Shown here: one piece after another, positions 34,297 to 50,302 of the stretch
Numbering within the stretch: the first letter of the stretch is position 1
Layout of the letters: each line of letters starts with the position of its first letter
From: CAXXOK01 sp963674895
GTDB lineage: Bacteria; Bacillota; Clostridia; Christensenellales; Aristaeellaceae
Reading direction: 5' to 3'
Assembly: GCA_963674895.2 (NCBI GenBank)
Contig: CAXXCY010000003.1
Coordinates: forward strand, 558,001-622,000
Length of the DNA: 64,000 bases
The notes under the pieces: generated by a model
What the model was told of the DNA's origin: nothing
The model's database searches: none
What the model saw: only the letters and a program-made list of their open reading frames with translations
Made by a program: the position numbers and the translations under genes

Positions 34297-35805
34297 ATGA
34301 CCGGGTATACGGCCGTGTGCAAACTGACGGTCAAGGAACTTGTCGAGGCGCTGCAAAGCGGAAGGCTGACCTCCGTGGAGATTGCGAAGTGCTATCTTCA
34401 ATCCATCGCCGTGCAGGATTTTACGCTTCACGCGTTTCTGGACGTGTATCAGCACAGCGTATTGGAAGAGGCGGCGCAAAGCGACGAACGGCGGCAAAAC
34501 GGCGCGCTTCTGTCGGTGCTTGACGGTATTCCCGCCGCGATCAAGGACAATATGCTGGTCAAGGGCAGGATATGCACCTGCGCGTCCAAAATGCTGCAGG
34601 ATTTCATTTCGCCTTACGACGCGACGGTGGTCGAAAGGATGAAGGCCGCGGGCATGCCCATCCTCGGCAAGCTGAATATGGATGAATACGCCATGGGCTC
34701 CAGCAACGAAAACAGCGCCTTCGGCGTCTGCCGCAACCCGTGGGCGACGGCGCGTGTTCCCGGCGGATCATCGGGCGGCGCGGCTGCGGCCGTCGCGGCG
34801 GGCATGGCGCCGATAGCGCTTGGCAGCGATACAGGCGGCAGCATTCGCCAGCCCGCGTCGTTTTGCGGCGTGGTCGGCGTGAAGCCTGCCTACGGCACGG
34901 TCAGCCGCTACGGCCTGGTGGCGTTCGGCAGTTCCCTGGACCAGATCGGGCCGCTGGCCAAAACGGCAGAGGACGCCGCGCTGATGATGGGGATCATCGC
35001 GGGGCGCGACGCGCGCGACGCGACCAGCGATGCATCGATCCCGACGGAGTTTGCGCTGGAGGATCAGGAAACCCTGCGGGGAACGACCATCGGGATGCCC
35101 GGGGAGTGCTTCGGCGAAGGGCTGTCGGCGGGCGTTGACAAAGCCGTGCGCAGCGCCGCGGAGCAGATGAAAGGGCTGGGCGCGAACATCATCGAGATCA
35201 GCATCCCGTCCATCCGCTACGCACTTTCAGCTTACTATGTGCTATCCAGCGCCGAAGCGTCCAGCAACCTGGCAAGGTTTGACGGTATCCGCTACGGCTA
35301 CCGCGCGAAGGACTATGCGGATCTGGACGAGCTCTACCGTAAAAGCCGCGAGGAGGGCTTCGGGCTGGAGGTTAAACGCCGGATCATGCTGGGAACGTTT
35401 GCGCTGTCCAGCGGCTATCAGGATCAATATTACCTGAAGGCACAGCAGGCGCGCGACCTCCTGCGGCACGAGTATTCGGAAGCGCTGGCTTCGTGCGACG
35501 CGGTGCTCACCCCGGTCGCGCCGACGGTCGCCTTCCGCCTGGGCGAAAAGACGGCCGATCCGATGGAGATGTATATGGGCGACCTGTATACCGTTACGGC
35601 AAACCTCACCGGGCTGCCCGCCATAAGCGTTCCGTGCGGCGCGGTGAAGGACGGAAAGGATACGCTGCCCGTAGGCATGAGCCTGCTGGGCGCGAAGGAC
35701 AGCCTGAGGAGCCTTTTGTCCATGGCGTCCGTATATGAAAAGGCGCTCAGGCCCAACGCCGGAAAACGGCCCTATGAATTGCTGAAGGGAGGCGCCGAAG
35801 TATGA
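34297..35805 (+). CDS. gatA: Asp/Glu-tRNA amidotransferase subunit A
   Basis: 502 residues. Amidase-signature glutaminase that releases ammonia for amidating misacylated Asp-tRNA-Asn (and Glu-tRNA-Gln). The Ser-cisSer-Lys triad is intact: Lys83 in IPAAIKDNML, Ser158 in VPGGSSGGAAAAVAAGM and Ser182 in GSDTGGSIRQPAS. It lies 18 bp after the aspS-gatC fusion and overlaps gatB by 4 bp, so the three proteins should be made together. Confidence 0.97.
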   Translation: MTGYTAVCKLTVKELVEALQSGRLTSVEIAKCYLQSIAVQDFTLHAFLDVYQHSVLEEAAQSDERRQNGALLSVLDGIPAAIKDNMLVKGRICTCASKMLQDFISPYDATVVERMKAAGMPILGKLNMDEYAMGSSNENSAFGVCRNPWATARVPGGSSGGAAAAVAAGMAPIALGSDTGGSIRQPASFCGVVGVKPAYGTVSRYGLVAFGSSLDQIGPLAKTAEDAALMMGIIAGRDARDATSDASIPTEFALEDQETLRGTTIGMPGECFGEGLSAGVDKAVRSAAEQMKGLGANIIEISIPSIRYALSAYYVLSSAEASSNLARFDGIRYGYRAKDYADLDELYRKSREEGFGLEVKRRIMLGTFALSSGYQDQYYLKAQQARDLLRHEYSEALASCDAVLTPVAPTVAFRLGEKTADPMEMYMGDLYTVTANLTGLPAISVPCGAVKDGKDTLPVGMSLLGAKDSLRSLLSMASVYEKALRPNAGKRPYELLKGGAEV

Positions 35806-37268
35806 GCTGGGAAATGGTGATCGGGCTGGAAACGCATGTGGAGCTGCAGACGAACAGCAAGGTGTTCTGTGCGTGCAAGGTGGAATTCGGCGCGGAACCC
35901 AATACGCACGTTTGCCCCGTATGCATGGGACTACCCGGCGCGCTGCCGGTGTTTAACGAACAGGCGTTGTATTACGCGGCCAAGGCGGGCTTTGCGCTCA
36001 ACTGCTATGTGCACCATCACAGCCGCTTCGACCGGAAAAACTATTTTTATCCCGACCTGCCCAAGGCCTATCAGATCAGCCAGTTTTACCGTCCGATCTG
36101 CGAAAACGGATGGCTGACGGTGCAAACCTCGGCGGGGGAGAAGAAGATCGGGATCACGCGCATCCACATCGAGGAGGACGCGGGGAAGCTGCTGCACGAC
36201 GAGGAGAACGGAACGCTGCTTGATATGAACCGCTGCGGCGTGCCGCTGATCGAGATCGTCAGCGAGCCCGATATCCGTTCGGCGGAGGAGGCGGTGGCGT
36301 ATCTGCGAAAGGTCCGCGCCATCCTCACCTATATCGGCGTGAGCGACTGCAGGATGAACGAGGGCAGTCTTCGCTGCGATGTGAACCTGAGTATCCACCG
36401 GCCTGACGAACCCTTCGGTGTGCGCACGGAAATGAAAAACCTCAACTCCTTCCAGAGCGTCGAGCGCGCTATCAAGGCCGAATTCGAGCGGCAGGTGGCG
36501 GCGATCGAGGCCGGGGAGGAGATCGTACAGGAAACCCGCCGGTACGACCAGAAAACCGGTAAGACTTCAAGCATGCGCCGCAAGGAAAACAGCGCCGATT
36601 ACCGCTATTTCCCGGACCCCGACCTGCCGGAGGTGCGGCTGACGGACGGGGAGATGGAAGCGATCAAAGCGGAGATACCTACGCTGCCGGACGCCCGGCG
36701 CGAGGCGTATATGCGCGACTACGGGCTGTCCGCCTACGCGGCGGAACAGCTGACCAGCGAGCGCTGGCTCGCGGACTATTTTGAGCGGGCTGCAAGCGCC
36801 GCAAAATCGCCTGTCAGCGTCGCAAACCTCCTGCAGGGGGAGGTGTTCGCCATTCTTTCCGCGCGGGCTGCCGAGGAGGAGAAAAAAGGCGTTTCCGCTC
36901 CGGAAGGCGAAGCGTCCCTGCCCATCTCGCCACAAAACCTCGCCAAGCTCGGCGACCTGCTGGTGGACGGCCGTGTGAACAGCTCCACGGGCAAGCGTAT
37001 CCTCGGCGTGCTGTTTCAGGAGGACTGCGATCCGGAGGAATACGCGCAGCGGCATGCGCTGTTCGCCATCACGGACGACGCCTTCCTGCTGGACGCTGTC
37101 CGGCAGACGGTCGGCCAAAACCCCGATATGGTGGAAAGCTACCGCAAGGGGAAGACGACCGTGGAACGCGCGCTGATGGGTAAAGCCATGGCGGCAACCA
37201 AGGGTAAGGCGGACCCCGAGCGCCTGGCAAAGCTTTTGCATCAGGCGCTGGAAACGCTTGCGGACTAA
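35802..37268 (+). CDS. gatB: Asp/Glu-tRNA amidotransferase subunit B
   Basis: 488 residues, normal GatB length. Signature GLETHVELQTNSKVFC, CMGLPGALPVFN, DRKNYFYPDLPKAYQISQ and MNRCGVPLIEIVSEPD, followed by the C-terminal helical/YqeY-like tRNA-binding tail. It holds the kinase/transamidase site acting on the misacylated tRNA and works with GatA and the GatC domain fused to AspRS. Last gene of the T-box operon; the next promoter lies 21 bp on. Confidence 0.97.
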   Translation: MSWEMVIGLETHVELQTNSKVFCACKVEFGAEPNTHVCPVCMGLPGALPVFNEQALYYAAKAGFALNCYVHHHSRFDRKNYFYPDLPKAYQISQFYRPICENGWLTVQTSAGEKKIGITRIHIEEDAGKLLHDEENGTLLDMNRCGVPLIEIVSEPDIRSAEEAVAYLRKVRAILTYIGVSDCRMNEGSLRCDVNLSIHRPDEPFGVRTEMKNLNSFQSVERAIKAEFERQVAAIEAGEEIVQETRRYDQKTGKTSSMRRKENSADYRYFPDPDLPEVRLTDGEMEAIKAEIPTLPDARREAYMRDYGLSAYAAEQLTSERWLADYFERAASAAKSPVSVANLLQGEVFAILSARAAEEEKKGVSAPEGEASLPISPQNLAKLGDLLVDGRVNSSTGKRILGVLFQEDCDPEEYAQRHALFAITDDAFLLDAVRQTVGQNPDMVESYRKGKTTVERALMGKAMAATKGKADPERLAKLLHQALETLAD

Positions 37269-37289
37269 CCGCTGCATGCACCGCCGCGA

Positions 37290-37318
37290 TTGACAACGCC
37301 GGGCGGTCATGCTAAACT
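37290..37318 (+). promoter_or_regulatory. Promoter of asd-dapA-dapB
   Basis: TTGACA (37290-37295), 17 bp, TAAACT (37313-37318), 37 bp ahead of the asd start. Confidence 0.8.
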
Positions 37319-37355
37319 CGTGGGACAATCAAGGGCGGAAGGCAGGAGAGATGCA

Positions 37356-38426
37356 ATGCATCGCGTTGGAATAATCGGAGCAACCGGCATGGTAGGGCAG
37401 CGGTTTGCGCTGCTGCTTATGAATCACCCATGGTTTCAGGTTACCTGTTTGGCGGCGAGCCCCAGGAGTGCTGGGAAACCTTACCGCGAAGCAGTCGAGG
37501 GACGCTGGGCGTTCAAACAGACTCCGATTCCCGCTTATATTGCCGACTTGACCGTGCAGGACGCTTCCGATATCGGCGCGATTGCACAGCAGGTGGATTT
37601 CGTCTTCTGCGCGGTCGATATGCCCAAAGAGGAAATCCGCGCCCTGGAGGAGGCCTACGCAAGGGCCGAAATCCCTGTGATCACCAACAACAGCGCATGC
37701 CGCGGGCTGGACGACGTGCCGATGATGATTCCCGAAATCAACGGCGATCACGCGCGCGTGATCGAGGCGCAGCGGAAGCGCCTGGGGACCAAGCGCGGGT
37801 TTATCGCGGTGAAGCCGAACTGCAGCATCCAAAGCTACGTGCCCGCGCTCTGGCCGCTTTTGCAGTTTGAACCCGTGCAGGTGGTCACCTGCACCTACCA
37901 GTCGATCAGCGGGGCCGGCAAAACGTTTGAGACGATGCCGGAGATGATCGACAACGTAAACCCTTTGATCAAAGGCGAGGATGAGAAAAGCGAGATCGAA
38001 CCGCTGAAGATTTTCGGAACTGTGGAGGACGGGCACGTCGTGAACGCCTCTTTGCCGGTGATCAGCGCACAGTGCGTACGCGTGCCCTGCACCGACGGCC
38101 ATCTGGCGGCGGTGAGCGTGAAATTCAACAGGAAACCGACGATCGGGGAAATTCTCCAATGCTGGGAAAATGCCGAATCGGATATCGACGGCATGGATTT
38201 ACCGTCAAGCCCGAAGCCTTTCCTGAAATATATGGAGGAACCGGACCGTCCGCAAATCCGCCTGGACCGCGATTTCGAGCACGGGATGGGCATTACGATC
38301 GGGCGGCTCCGCGAGGACGCGGTGCTGGATTATAAGTTCGTCTGCCTGAGCCATAACACCATCCGCGGGGCGGCGGGCGGCGGCGTGCTGAGCGCCGAGT
38401 ATCTTTGCAAGCTTGGCTATATCTAG
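37356..38426 (+). CDS. asd: Aspartate-semialdehyde dehydrogenase
   Basis: 356 residues from ATG 37356, with GGAGAG six bases upstream; the upstream in-frame codons overlap the promoter. Makes aspartate semialdehyde from aspartyl phosphate with NADPH, feeding lysine/diaminopimelate, threonine and methionine. NADP-binding GIIGATGMVGQRFALLL, catalytic Cys156 in AVKPNCSIQ, and SISGAGKTFE. The length and the PNCSIQ context match the archaeal/fungal-like ASADH branch that also occurs in Clostridia. First gene of a lysine operon. Confidence 0.95.
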   Translation: MHRVGIIGATGMVGQRFALLLMNHPWFQVTCLAASPRSAGKPYREAVEGRWAFKQTPIPAYIADLTVQDASDIGAIAQQVDFVFCAVDMPKEEIRALEEAYARAEIPVITNNSACRGLDDVPMMIPEINGDHARVIEAQRKRLGTKRGFIAVKPNCSIQSYVPALWPLLQFEPVQVVTCTYQSISGAGKTFETMPEMIDNVNPLIKGEDEKSEIEPLKIFGTVEDGHVVNASLPVISAQCVRVPCTDGHLAAVSVKFNRKPTIGEILQCWENAESDIDGMDLPSSPKPFLKYMEEPDRPQIRLDRDFEHGMGITIGRLREDAVLDYKFVCLSHNTIRGAAGGGVLSAEYLCKLGYI

Positions 38427-38438
38427 GGGGTTAGCGAA

Positions 38439-39326
38439 ATGGCCGCGATATTTCAAGGCAGCGCCGTAGCGCTGGTCACGCCGTTTCAAAACGGCAAGGT
38501 TGACACGGCTGCGATCGGGCGTCTGGTTCAGATGCAAATCGACGCCGGCACGGCCGCGATCATCTCGTGCGGCACCACGGGCGAACCGGCAACGATGACC
38601 GCCGACGAGCGCGAGCTGGTGATCCGTACCACGTGCAAAGCGGCGGACGGTAAAATTGCCGTCGTCGCGGGGACCGGGACCAACAATACGCAGGCAGTGA
38701 TCGACACCGCCAGGCGGTACGAGGATCTCGGCTGCGCGGCGCAGCTTGTGGTGACCCCGTATTACAACAAAGCGAACAAGGAAGGGCTGTACCGCCATTT
38801 TATGGCCGTCGCCGAGAACACCAAACTGCCGATTATCATCTATAACGTGCCAAGCCGCACGGGCATCGATCTGCAGCCCGAAACGCTCGAAAGGCTTGCG
38901 GAGTGCGGGCAGTTCGTTGGCGTGAAGGAAAGCAGCTATGACCTGCCCACGGTGATGGAAAAGTTCGCGGTCGCCGAGGGGACGCAGATTTCGATGTATT
39001 CCGGCAACGACGATATGAACTATCCGCTCCTTGCGCTCGGCGCCAAGGGCGTGATCTCGGTCGCGGCGAATTTTATCCCGGGCAAATTGCACGAAATGGT
39101 GGACGCCTATCTGCACGGCGACGTGCACAAGGCGCTTCAGCTGCAGCTTCAATTGATGCCAATCAACCGCGCGCTGTTTGTGGAGGTCAATCCCATTCCG
39201 TGCAAGGCCGCTATGGAAATCCTCGGCCTGTGCGGCGGCGAGCTGCGCCTGCCGCTGTATCCAATCAGCAGCGAGAACCGCGAAAAGCTGACGGATGCCC
39301 TCGGCGGCCTCGGCTTGCTGCACTAG
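38439..39326 (+). CDS. dapA: 4-hydroxy-tetrahydrodipicolinate synthase
   Basis: 295 residues, full length. Condenses pyruvate with aspartate semialdehyde. TIM-barrel enzyme with Tyr135 in YNVPSRTG and Schiff-base Lys163 in VGVKESSYD; CGTTGEPATM binds pyruvate. RBS AGGGGG. 12 bp after asd and 10 bp before dapB. Confidence 0.98.
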   Translation: MAAIFQGSAVALVTPFQNGKVDTAAIGRLVQMQIDAGTAAIISCGTTGEPATMTADERELVIRTTCKAADGKIAVVAGTGTNNTQAVIDTARRYEDLGCAAQLVVTPYYNKANKEGLYRHFMAVAENTKLPIIIYNVPSRTGIDLQPETLERLAECGQFVGVKESSYDLPTVMEKFAVAEGTQISMYSGNDDMNYPLLALGAKGVISVAANFIPGKLHEMVDAYLHGDVHKALQLQLQLMPINRALFVEVNPIPCKAAMEILGLCGGELRLPLYPISSENREKLTDALGGLGLLH

Positions 39327-39336
39327 GAGCGGCCCG

Positions 39337-40095
39337 ATGAAGATCATCATCAGCGGGGCGCTGGGGCGCATGGGCCGCGAGCTGGCGGAAGCTGCCAAAA
39401 ATTCCGGTGTGGAAGTTGTCTGCGGGGTGGACGCCGCGTATCAAAACCAAACGGCGGAGTTTCCGCTGGTGCGCGCCTATGACCAAATCGAGCGGAAGTC
39501 CGACGTGCTGATCGATTTTTCCGTCGCCGCCAATCTGGATACGCTGCTTGCGTACGGGCTCCGGACCGGAACGCCGCTGCTGTTATGCGTCACCGGGTAT
39601 ACCCAGGAGCAGATGCGGGCCATCGCGGACGCGGCCAAACACATTCCGGTTTTGCACAGCGCGAACATGAGCCTGGGCGTACATGTGCTGGCGCAGCTTG
39701 CGCAGACGGCCGCGCGCGTGCTTGGGGCGGATTTTGATATTGAGATCGTGGAAAAACACCACAACAAGAAGGTGGACAGCCCAAGCGGAACGGCGCTGAT
39801 GATCAGCGACGGGATCCGGAAAGAGCGGAAAAACCTGACGCCCGTATTTGGCCGCAGCGGCAGGATAGGGGAACGCGGGGCAAACGAGCTTGGCATCCAC
39901 GCGCTGCGCGGCGGCACCGTGTCCGGCGAGCACGAGGTGGGGTTCTACGGAAGCGGTGAGGAAATCATCCTCACGCACCGCGCGGAAAACCGTACGCTGT
40001 TCGCCAGGGGCGCGCTTCGCGGCGCTGAATTCTTGGTGAAACAGCCGCCGGGTTTGTACACGATGAAGGACGTCGTATCTTCGGTGATGCAATAA
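39337..40095 (+). CDS. dapB: 4-hydroxy-tetrahydrodipicolinate reductase
   Basis: 252 residues from ATG 39337 with AGGAG at 39325-39329. Reduces the DapA product with NAD(P)H. Rossmann start IIISGALGRMGRELAEAA and catalytic/substrate loop EKHHNKKVDSPSGTAL (His141, His142, Lys145). Last gene of asd-dapA-dapB; a strong terminator follows. Diaminopimelate aminotransferase and later dap genes are not in the window. Confidence 0.98.
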   Translation: MKIIISGALGRMGRELAEAAKNSGVEVVCGVDAAYQNQTAEFPLVRAYDQIERKSDVLIDFSVAANLDTLLAYGLRTGTPLLLCVTGYTQEQMRAIADAAKHIPVLHSANMSLGVHVLAQLAQTAARVLGADFDIEIVEKHHNKKVDSPSGTALMISDGIRKERKNLTPVFGRSGRIGERGANELGIHALRGGTVSGEHEVGFYGSGEEIILTHRAENRTLFARGALRGAEFLVKQPPGLYTMKDVVSSVMQ

Positions 40096-40108
40096 GGCAT
40101 ATAAAGAA

Positions 40109-40144
40109 ACGGAACGGAGAAATGCTCTCCGTTCCGTTTTTTGA
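40109..40144. terminator. Bidirectional terminator between dapB and rnj
   Basis: ACGGAACGGAGA-AATGC-TCTCCGTTCCGT, 12 bp stem, followed on plus by TTTTTT and bordered on minus by a TTTCTTTAT tract, so it can end both convergent units. Confidence 0.93.
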
Positions 40145-40157
40145 TCTTTGCGCTCGG

Positions 40158-41825
40158 CTAAATCTCCAGGATAATCGGCAGGATCATCGGGTTGCGCTTG
40201 ATCTTCTCGAAGATGTAGCTGTGCAGCTCGTCCTTGATACGGTTTTTCATGGACTGCCACTCGCTGCCGTCCAGACTGTCGTAGCTGGCGATGATGAAGC
40301 GGGTCAACTCCCGCGCGTTCTCGATAATATCCTCGCTCTCGCGCACATACACAAATCCGCGGCTGACGATATCCGGCCCGCTGGCGAGCTTGCCGTTGTC
40401 GCGGTCGATTGCCATGACGACGATAATCAGGCCGTCCTGGCTCAAGTGCTTGCGGTCGCGCAGCACCACGTTGCCGACGTCGCCGATACCAAGGCCGTCG
40501 ACGAGCACGCCGCCGGTCGGCACGACGCCGGTGATGGCTAGGCTGTTTTTGCTCATCTCAATCACCTGTCCGCATTCCGGGATTACGATGTTCTCGCTCG
40601 GCGTGCCCAGGGATTCCGCAAGCTCCGCGTGCTGCCACAGCTTGCTGTATTCGCCGTGCAGGGGGATGAAGTATTTGGCCTTGAGCAGCACATGCAGAAG
40701 TTTCAGCTCCTCCTGGCAGGCGTGCCCCGAAACGTGCACCTCCGCGATCTGCCCGTAAATCACGTTCGCGCCGCAGCGGTACAGCTGGTTGATGACGCGT
40801 GCGATCGGCTTTTCGTTGCCGGGGATGGGGCTGGCGGAAATAATCACCATATCCGTCGGACGGATTTGAAGTTTGCGGTGCTCGCCGTAAGCCATGCGCG
40901 TCAATCCCGCCATCGCCTCGCCCTGGCTGCCCGTGGTGACGATCAAAATCTCTTCGTCGCCGTAATTGCCCAGATCGTCGATATCCACCAGGTTGTCTTC
41001 GGGGATGGTCAGCTCGCCGATGGACATCGCGACCCGCGTGACGTTCACCATGCTGCGGCCAACGAAGCATACCTTGCGGCCGAACAGCGCCCCGCTGTCC
41101 ACCACCATCTGCACGCGGTGGATATTGCTGGCAAACATCGCCACAAACACACGGCCCTTTGCTTGCTGGAACTGGTCGATAAAGGTTTGGCAGATGCGGG
41201 TTTCGCTCATCGTATAACCTTTGCGTTCGACGTTGGTGGAATCGCACAGAAACGCGAGCACACCCTGCTGCCCCAGGGAGGCAAAGGTCGCCAAATCCGT
41301 TACGCCGCCCGCGATGGGCGTATAGTCGATTTTGAAGTCGCCGCTGAAAACCACCGTGCCGGCAGGGCACGTGATCGCCAGGCTGACCGCGTCGGCGATC
41401 GAGTGGTTCACGTGGATAAACTGGATGGAAAAACTGCCGACATTGACGACGTCCCGCGGCTTGATCACGTTGAGCTGAACGCCGGAGAGGCGGTGCTCCT
41501 TGAGCTTCAGGTCGATCAGCGCGAGAGTCAGTTTTGTACCGTATAGGGGTACGGAAATCTGCCTGAGCACGTATGGCGTAGCGCCGATATGGTCCTCGTG
41601 GCCGTGGGTGATGAACATGCCGCGGACTTTCTCTTTATTCTTAATCAGATAGGTCACATCGGGGATGACAAGGTCCACACCGAGCATATCCGCTTCGGGA
41701 AAGATGGAACCGCAATCCACGACGATGATATCATCGCCGTACTCGACGGCCGTGATATTTTTGCCAAACTCGTCAACACCCCCCAACGGGATGATTCTGA
41801 GCTTTGGCTGTTCCGTTTCCGCCAT
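40158..41825 (-). CDS. rnj: Ribonuclease J
   Basis: 555 residues. Metallo-beta-lactamase/beta-CASP nuclease that does 5'-to-3' exo- and endonucleolytic RNA decay in Bacillota. Metal motif THGHEDHIG (73-81; His74, His76, Asp78, His79), the beta-CASP segment including SGDFKID and VTTGSQGE, and a C-terminal domain. RBS AAGGAGGTT is nearly perfect. It has its own AT-rich upstream region; only one RNase J copy is visible here. Confidence 0.96.
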   Translation of the reverse strand: MAETEQPKLRIIPLGGVDEFGKNITAVEYGDDIIVVDCGSIFPEADMLGVDLVIPDVTYLIKNKEKVRGMFITHGHEDHIGATPYVLRQISVPLYGTKLTLALIDLKLKEHRLSGVQLNVIKPRDVVNVGSFSIQFIHVNHSIADAVSLAITCPAGTVVFSGDFKIDYTPIAGGVTDLATFASLGQQGVLAFLCDSTNVERKGYTMSETRICQTFIDQFQQAKGRVFVAMFASNIHRVQMVVDSGALFGRKVCFVGRSMVNVTRVAMSIGELTIPEDNLVDIDDLGNYGDEEILIVTTGSQGEAMAGLTRMAYGEHRKLQIRPTDMVIISASPIPGNEKPIARVINQLYRCGANVIYGQIAEVHVSGHACQEELKLLHVLLKAKYFIPLHGEYSKLWQHAELAESLGTPSENIVIPECGQVIEMSKNSLAITGVVPTGGVLVDGLGIGDVGNVVLRDRKHLSQDGLIIVVMAIDRDNGKLASGPDIVSRGFVYVRESEDIIENARELTRFIIASYDSLDGSEWQSMKNRIKDELHSYIFEKIKRNPMILPIILEI

Positions 41826-42143
41826 GGAATAACCTCCTTAATTCTATGCTGGGAATATCTGCACCTGAAAAAAATCAATAGGTTTGCATAGCGTTCATGC
41901 TTGCTTTATAGCGCTAGAGTATTCCAATATGTTAATGTTTCATGGCCTACCGTGTTCAATCGCCATCTTTATAAATAGCCGGTTATACGATGCGGCTTAC
42001 TATACGATTATCAGCAAACGGTCGCATTTCTATTAACAGAAGCATTATATCATAAGATTTTGTAAATGAATAGAAAGAATACGTAAAGCACAGCATTTTG
42101 TCATAATCGCACAGTGAAAGGGTTCATTTGCTGTCATCTTGTG
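41826..42143. other. AT-rich intergenic region upstream of rnj
   Basis: About 318 bases without a convincing gene, clearly more AT-rich than its surroundings. It holds the rnj RBS and probably its promoter: a minus-strand TATAAT at 42049-42044 is the best -10, but no good -35 is placed 17 bp upstream. Also contains the 3' end region of the RseC-family gene, with no clear terminator. No small RNA could be supported. Confidence 0.6.
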
Positions 42144-42584
42144 TTATTCCATGCCGCACCCCAGGGCCTCGAACGTCGGTTTGTCCGGGTAGACGGCGGT
42201 TATTTTCGGACTCCATTCGGGTTTTTTGGAAACACGGCGGTCGATTCCAAAGAGGATAAGCAGCGAGAAGAGCAAACCAAACAGGGCGCCGAGCACCGTC
42301 CATAGATCGTTTCCGGCGCCGAGCAGCCACCCAAGCAGAAGTCCGCCGATCAGCCCTGCCAGCGGTATTGCGTATACGAGAGTCGTCGCCTGTAAAAAAC
42401 GGCTTTCGGGAAGCTCCACGCGCGCCCATTCGCCGACCTTGCGGTCCGACGGGAGCGTGACCTCCCCCTTTTGCGGCCCGTAGCCGCAGGCGCCGCATTT
42501 TCCGCATGCTTCGGGACGCTCGAACCGGATGGTCACAAGGCCCTTTCTTTCGTTTCGCTCAATGATTTGACCAAATTTGATCAT
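42144..42584 (-). CDS. RseC/MucC family protein (SoxR-reducing type)
   Basis: 146 residues. N-terminal soluble part with Cys27, Cys30 and Cys33 in CGKCGACGYG, then two membrane helices (about 66-88 and 93-112). RseC proteins are thought to work with Rnf-type electron-transfer complexes and redox-sensing; the cysteines are typical. No rnf genes are visible here. RBS GGAGGGTGC. Upstream of and in the same direction as rnj but separated by over 300 bases. Confidence 0.85.
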   Translation of the reverse strand: MIKFGQIIERNERKGLVTIRFERPEACGKCGACGYGPQKGEVTLPSDRKVGEWARVELPESRFLQATTLVYAIPLAGLIGGLLLGWLLGAGNDLWTVLGALFGLLFSLLILFGIDRRVSKKPEWSPKITAVYPDKPTFEALGCGME

Positions 42585-42639
42585 AATGCACCCTCCGTAT
42601 ACGGCATTTGAATAATCTCCACAAAATATAGCATTTCAC

Positions 42640-42668
42640 TTGACTGAAGACAAGTGTTATGATAACAT
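42640..42668 (+). promoter_or_regulatory. Candidate rpoB promoter
   Basis: TTGACT (42640-42645), 17 bp, TAACAT (42663-42668). It would give an untranslated leader of about 150 bases. No rplJ/rplL genes precede rpoB in this window, so rpoBC seems to have its own promoter. Confidence 0.5.
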
Positions 42669-42822
42669 ATAAAATTGCATCAGTATCGTCTGCACGCGGA
42701 ATACCACGTTCCCGCAGTCAGTATTTTACAGGTTGGCGCGAAAAAAATCAACTGTAAAATATAGTCGCCCGGAAACAGGCTTCGGATGGTGCGGTGCAAG
42801 AACATGAGGGGTGATGGCATTT

Positions 42823-46578
<3,756 letters not shown>

Positions 46579-46658
46579 TCGTAAGAAATTGCCGCAGCGT
46601 TCCCTGCCTCATGACCGCGTCACGCGGATTGTCCAATTTCCGAAAGGAGTGTCCAACC

Positions 46659-50234
<3,576 letters not shown>

Positions 50235-50242
50235 TCAAAACA

Positions 50243-50277
50243 AAGCGGCAGAACAAATTCAATTCTGCCGCTTTTTT
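50243..50277 (+). terminator. Intrinsic terminator after rpoC
   Basis: AGCGGCAGAA (50244-50253) pairs with TTCTGCCGCT (50263-50272), 9-base loop, then TTTTTTC. Confidence 0.93.
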
Positions 50278-50302
50278 CATCATCAACAAATCGGAGGACA
50301 TC

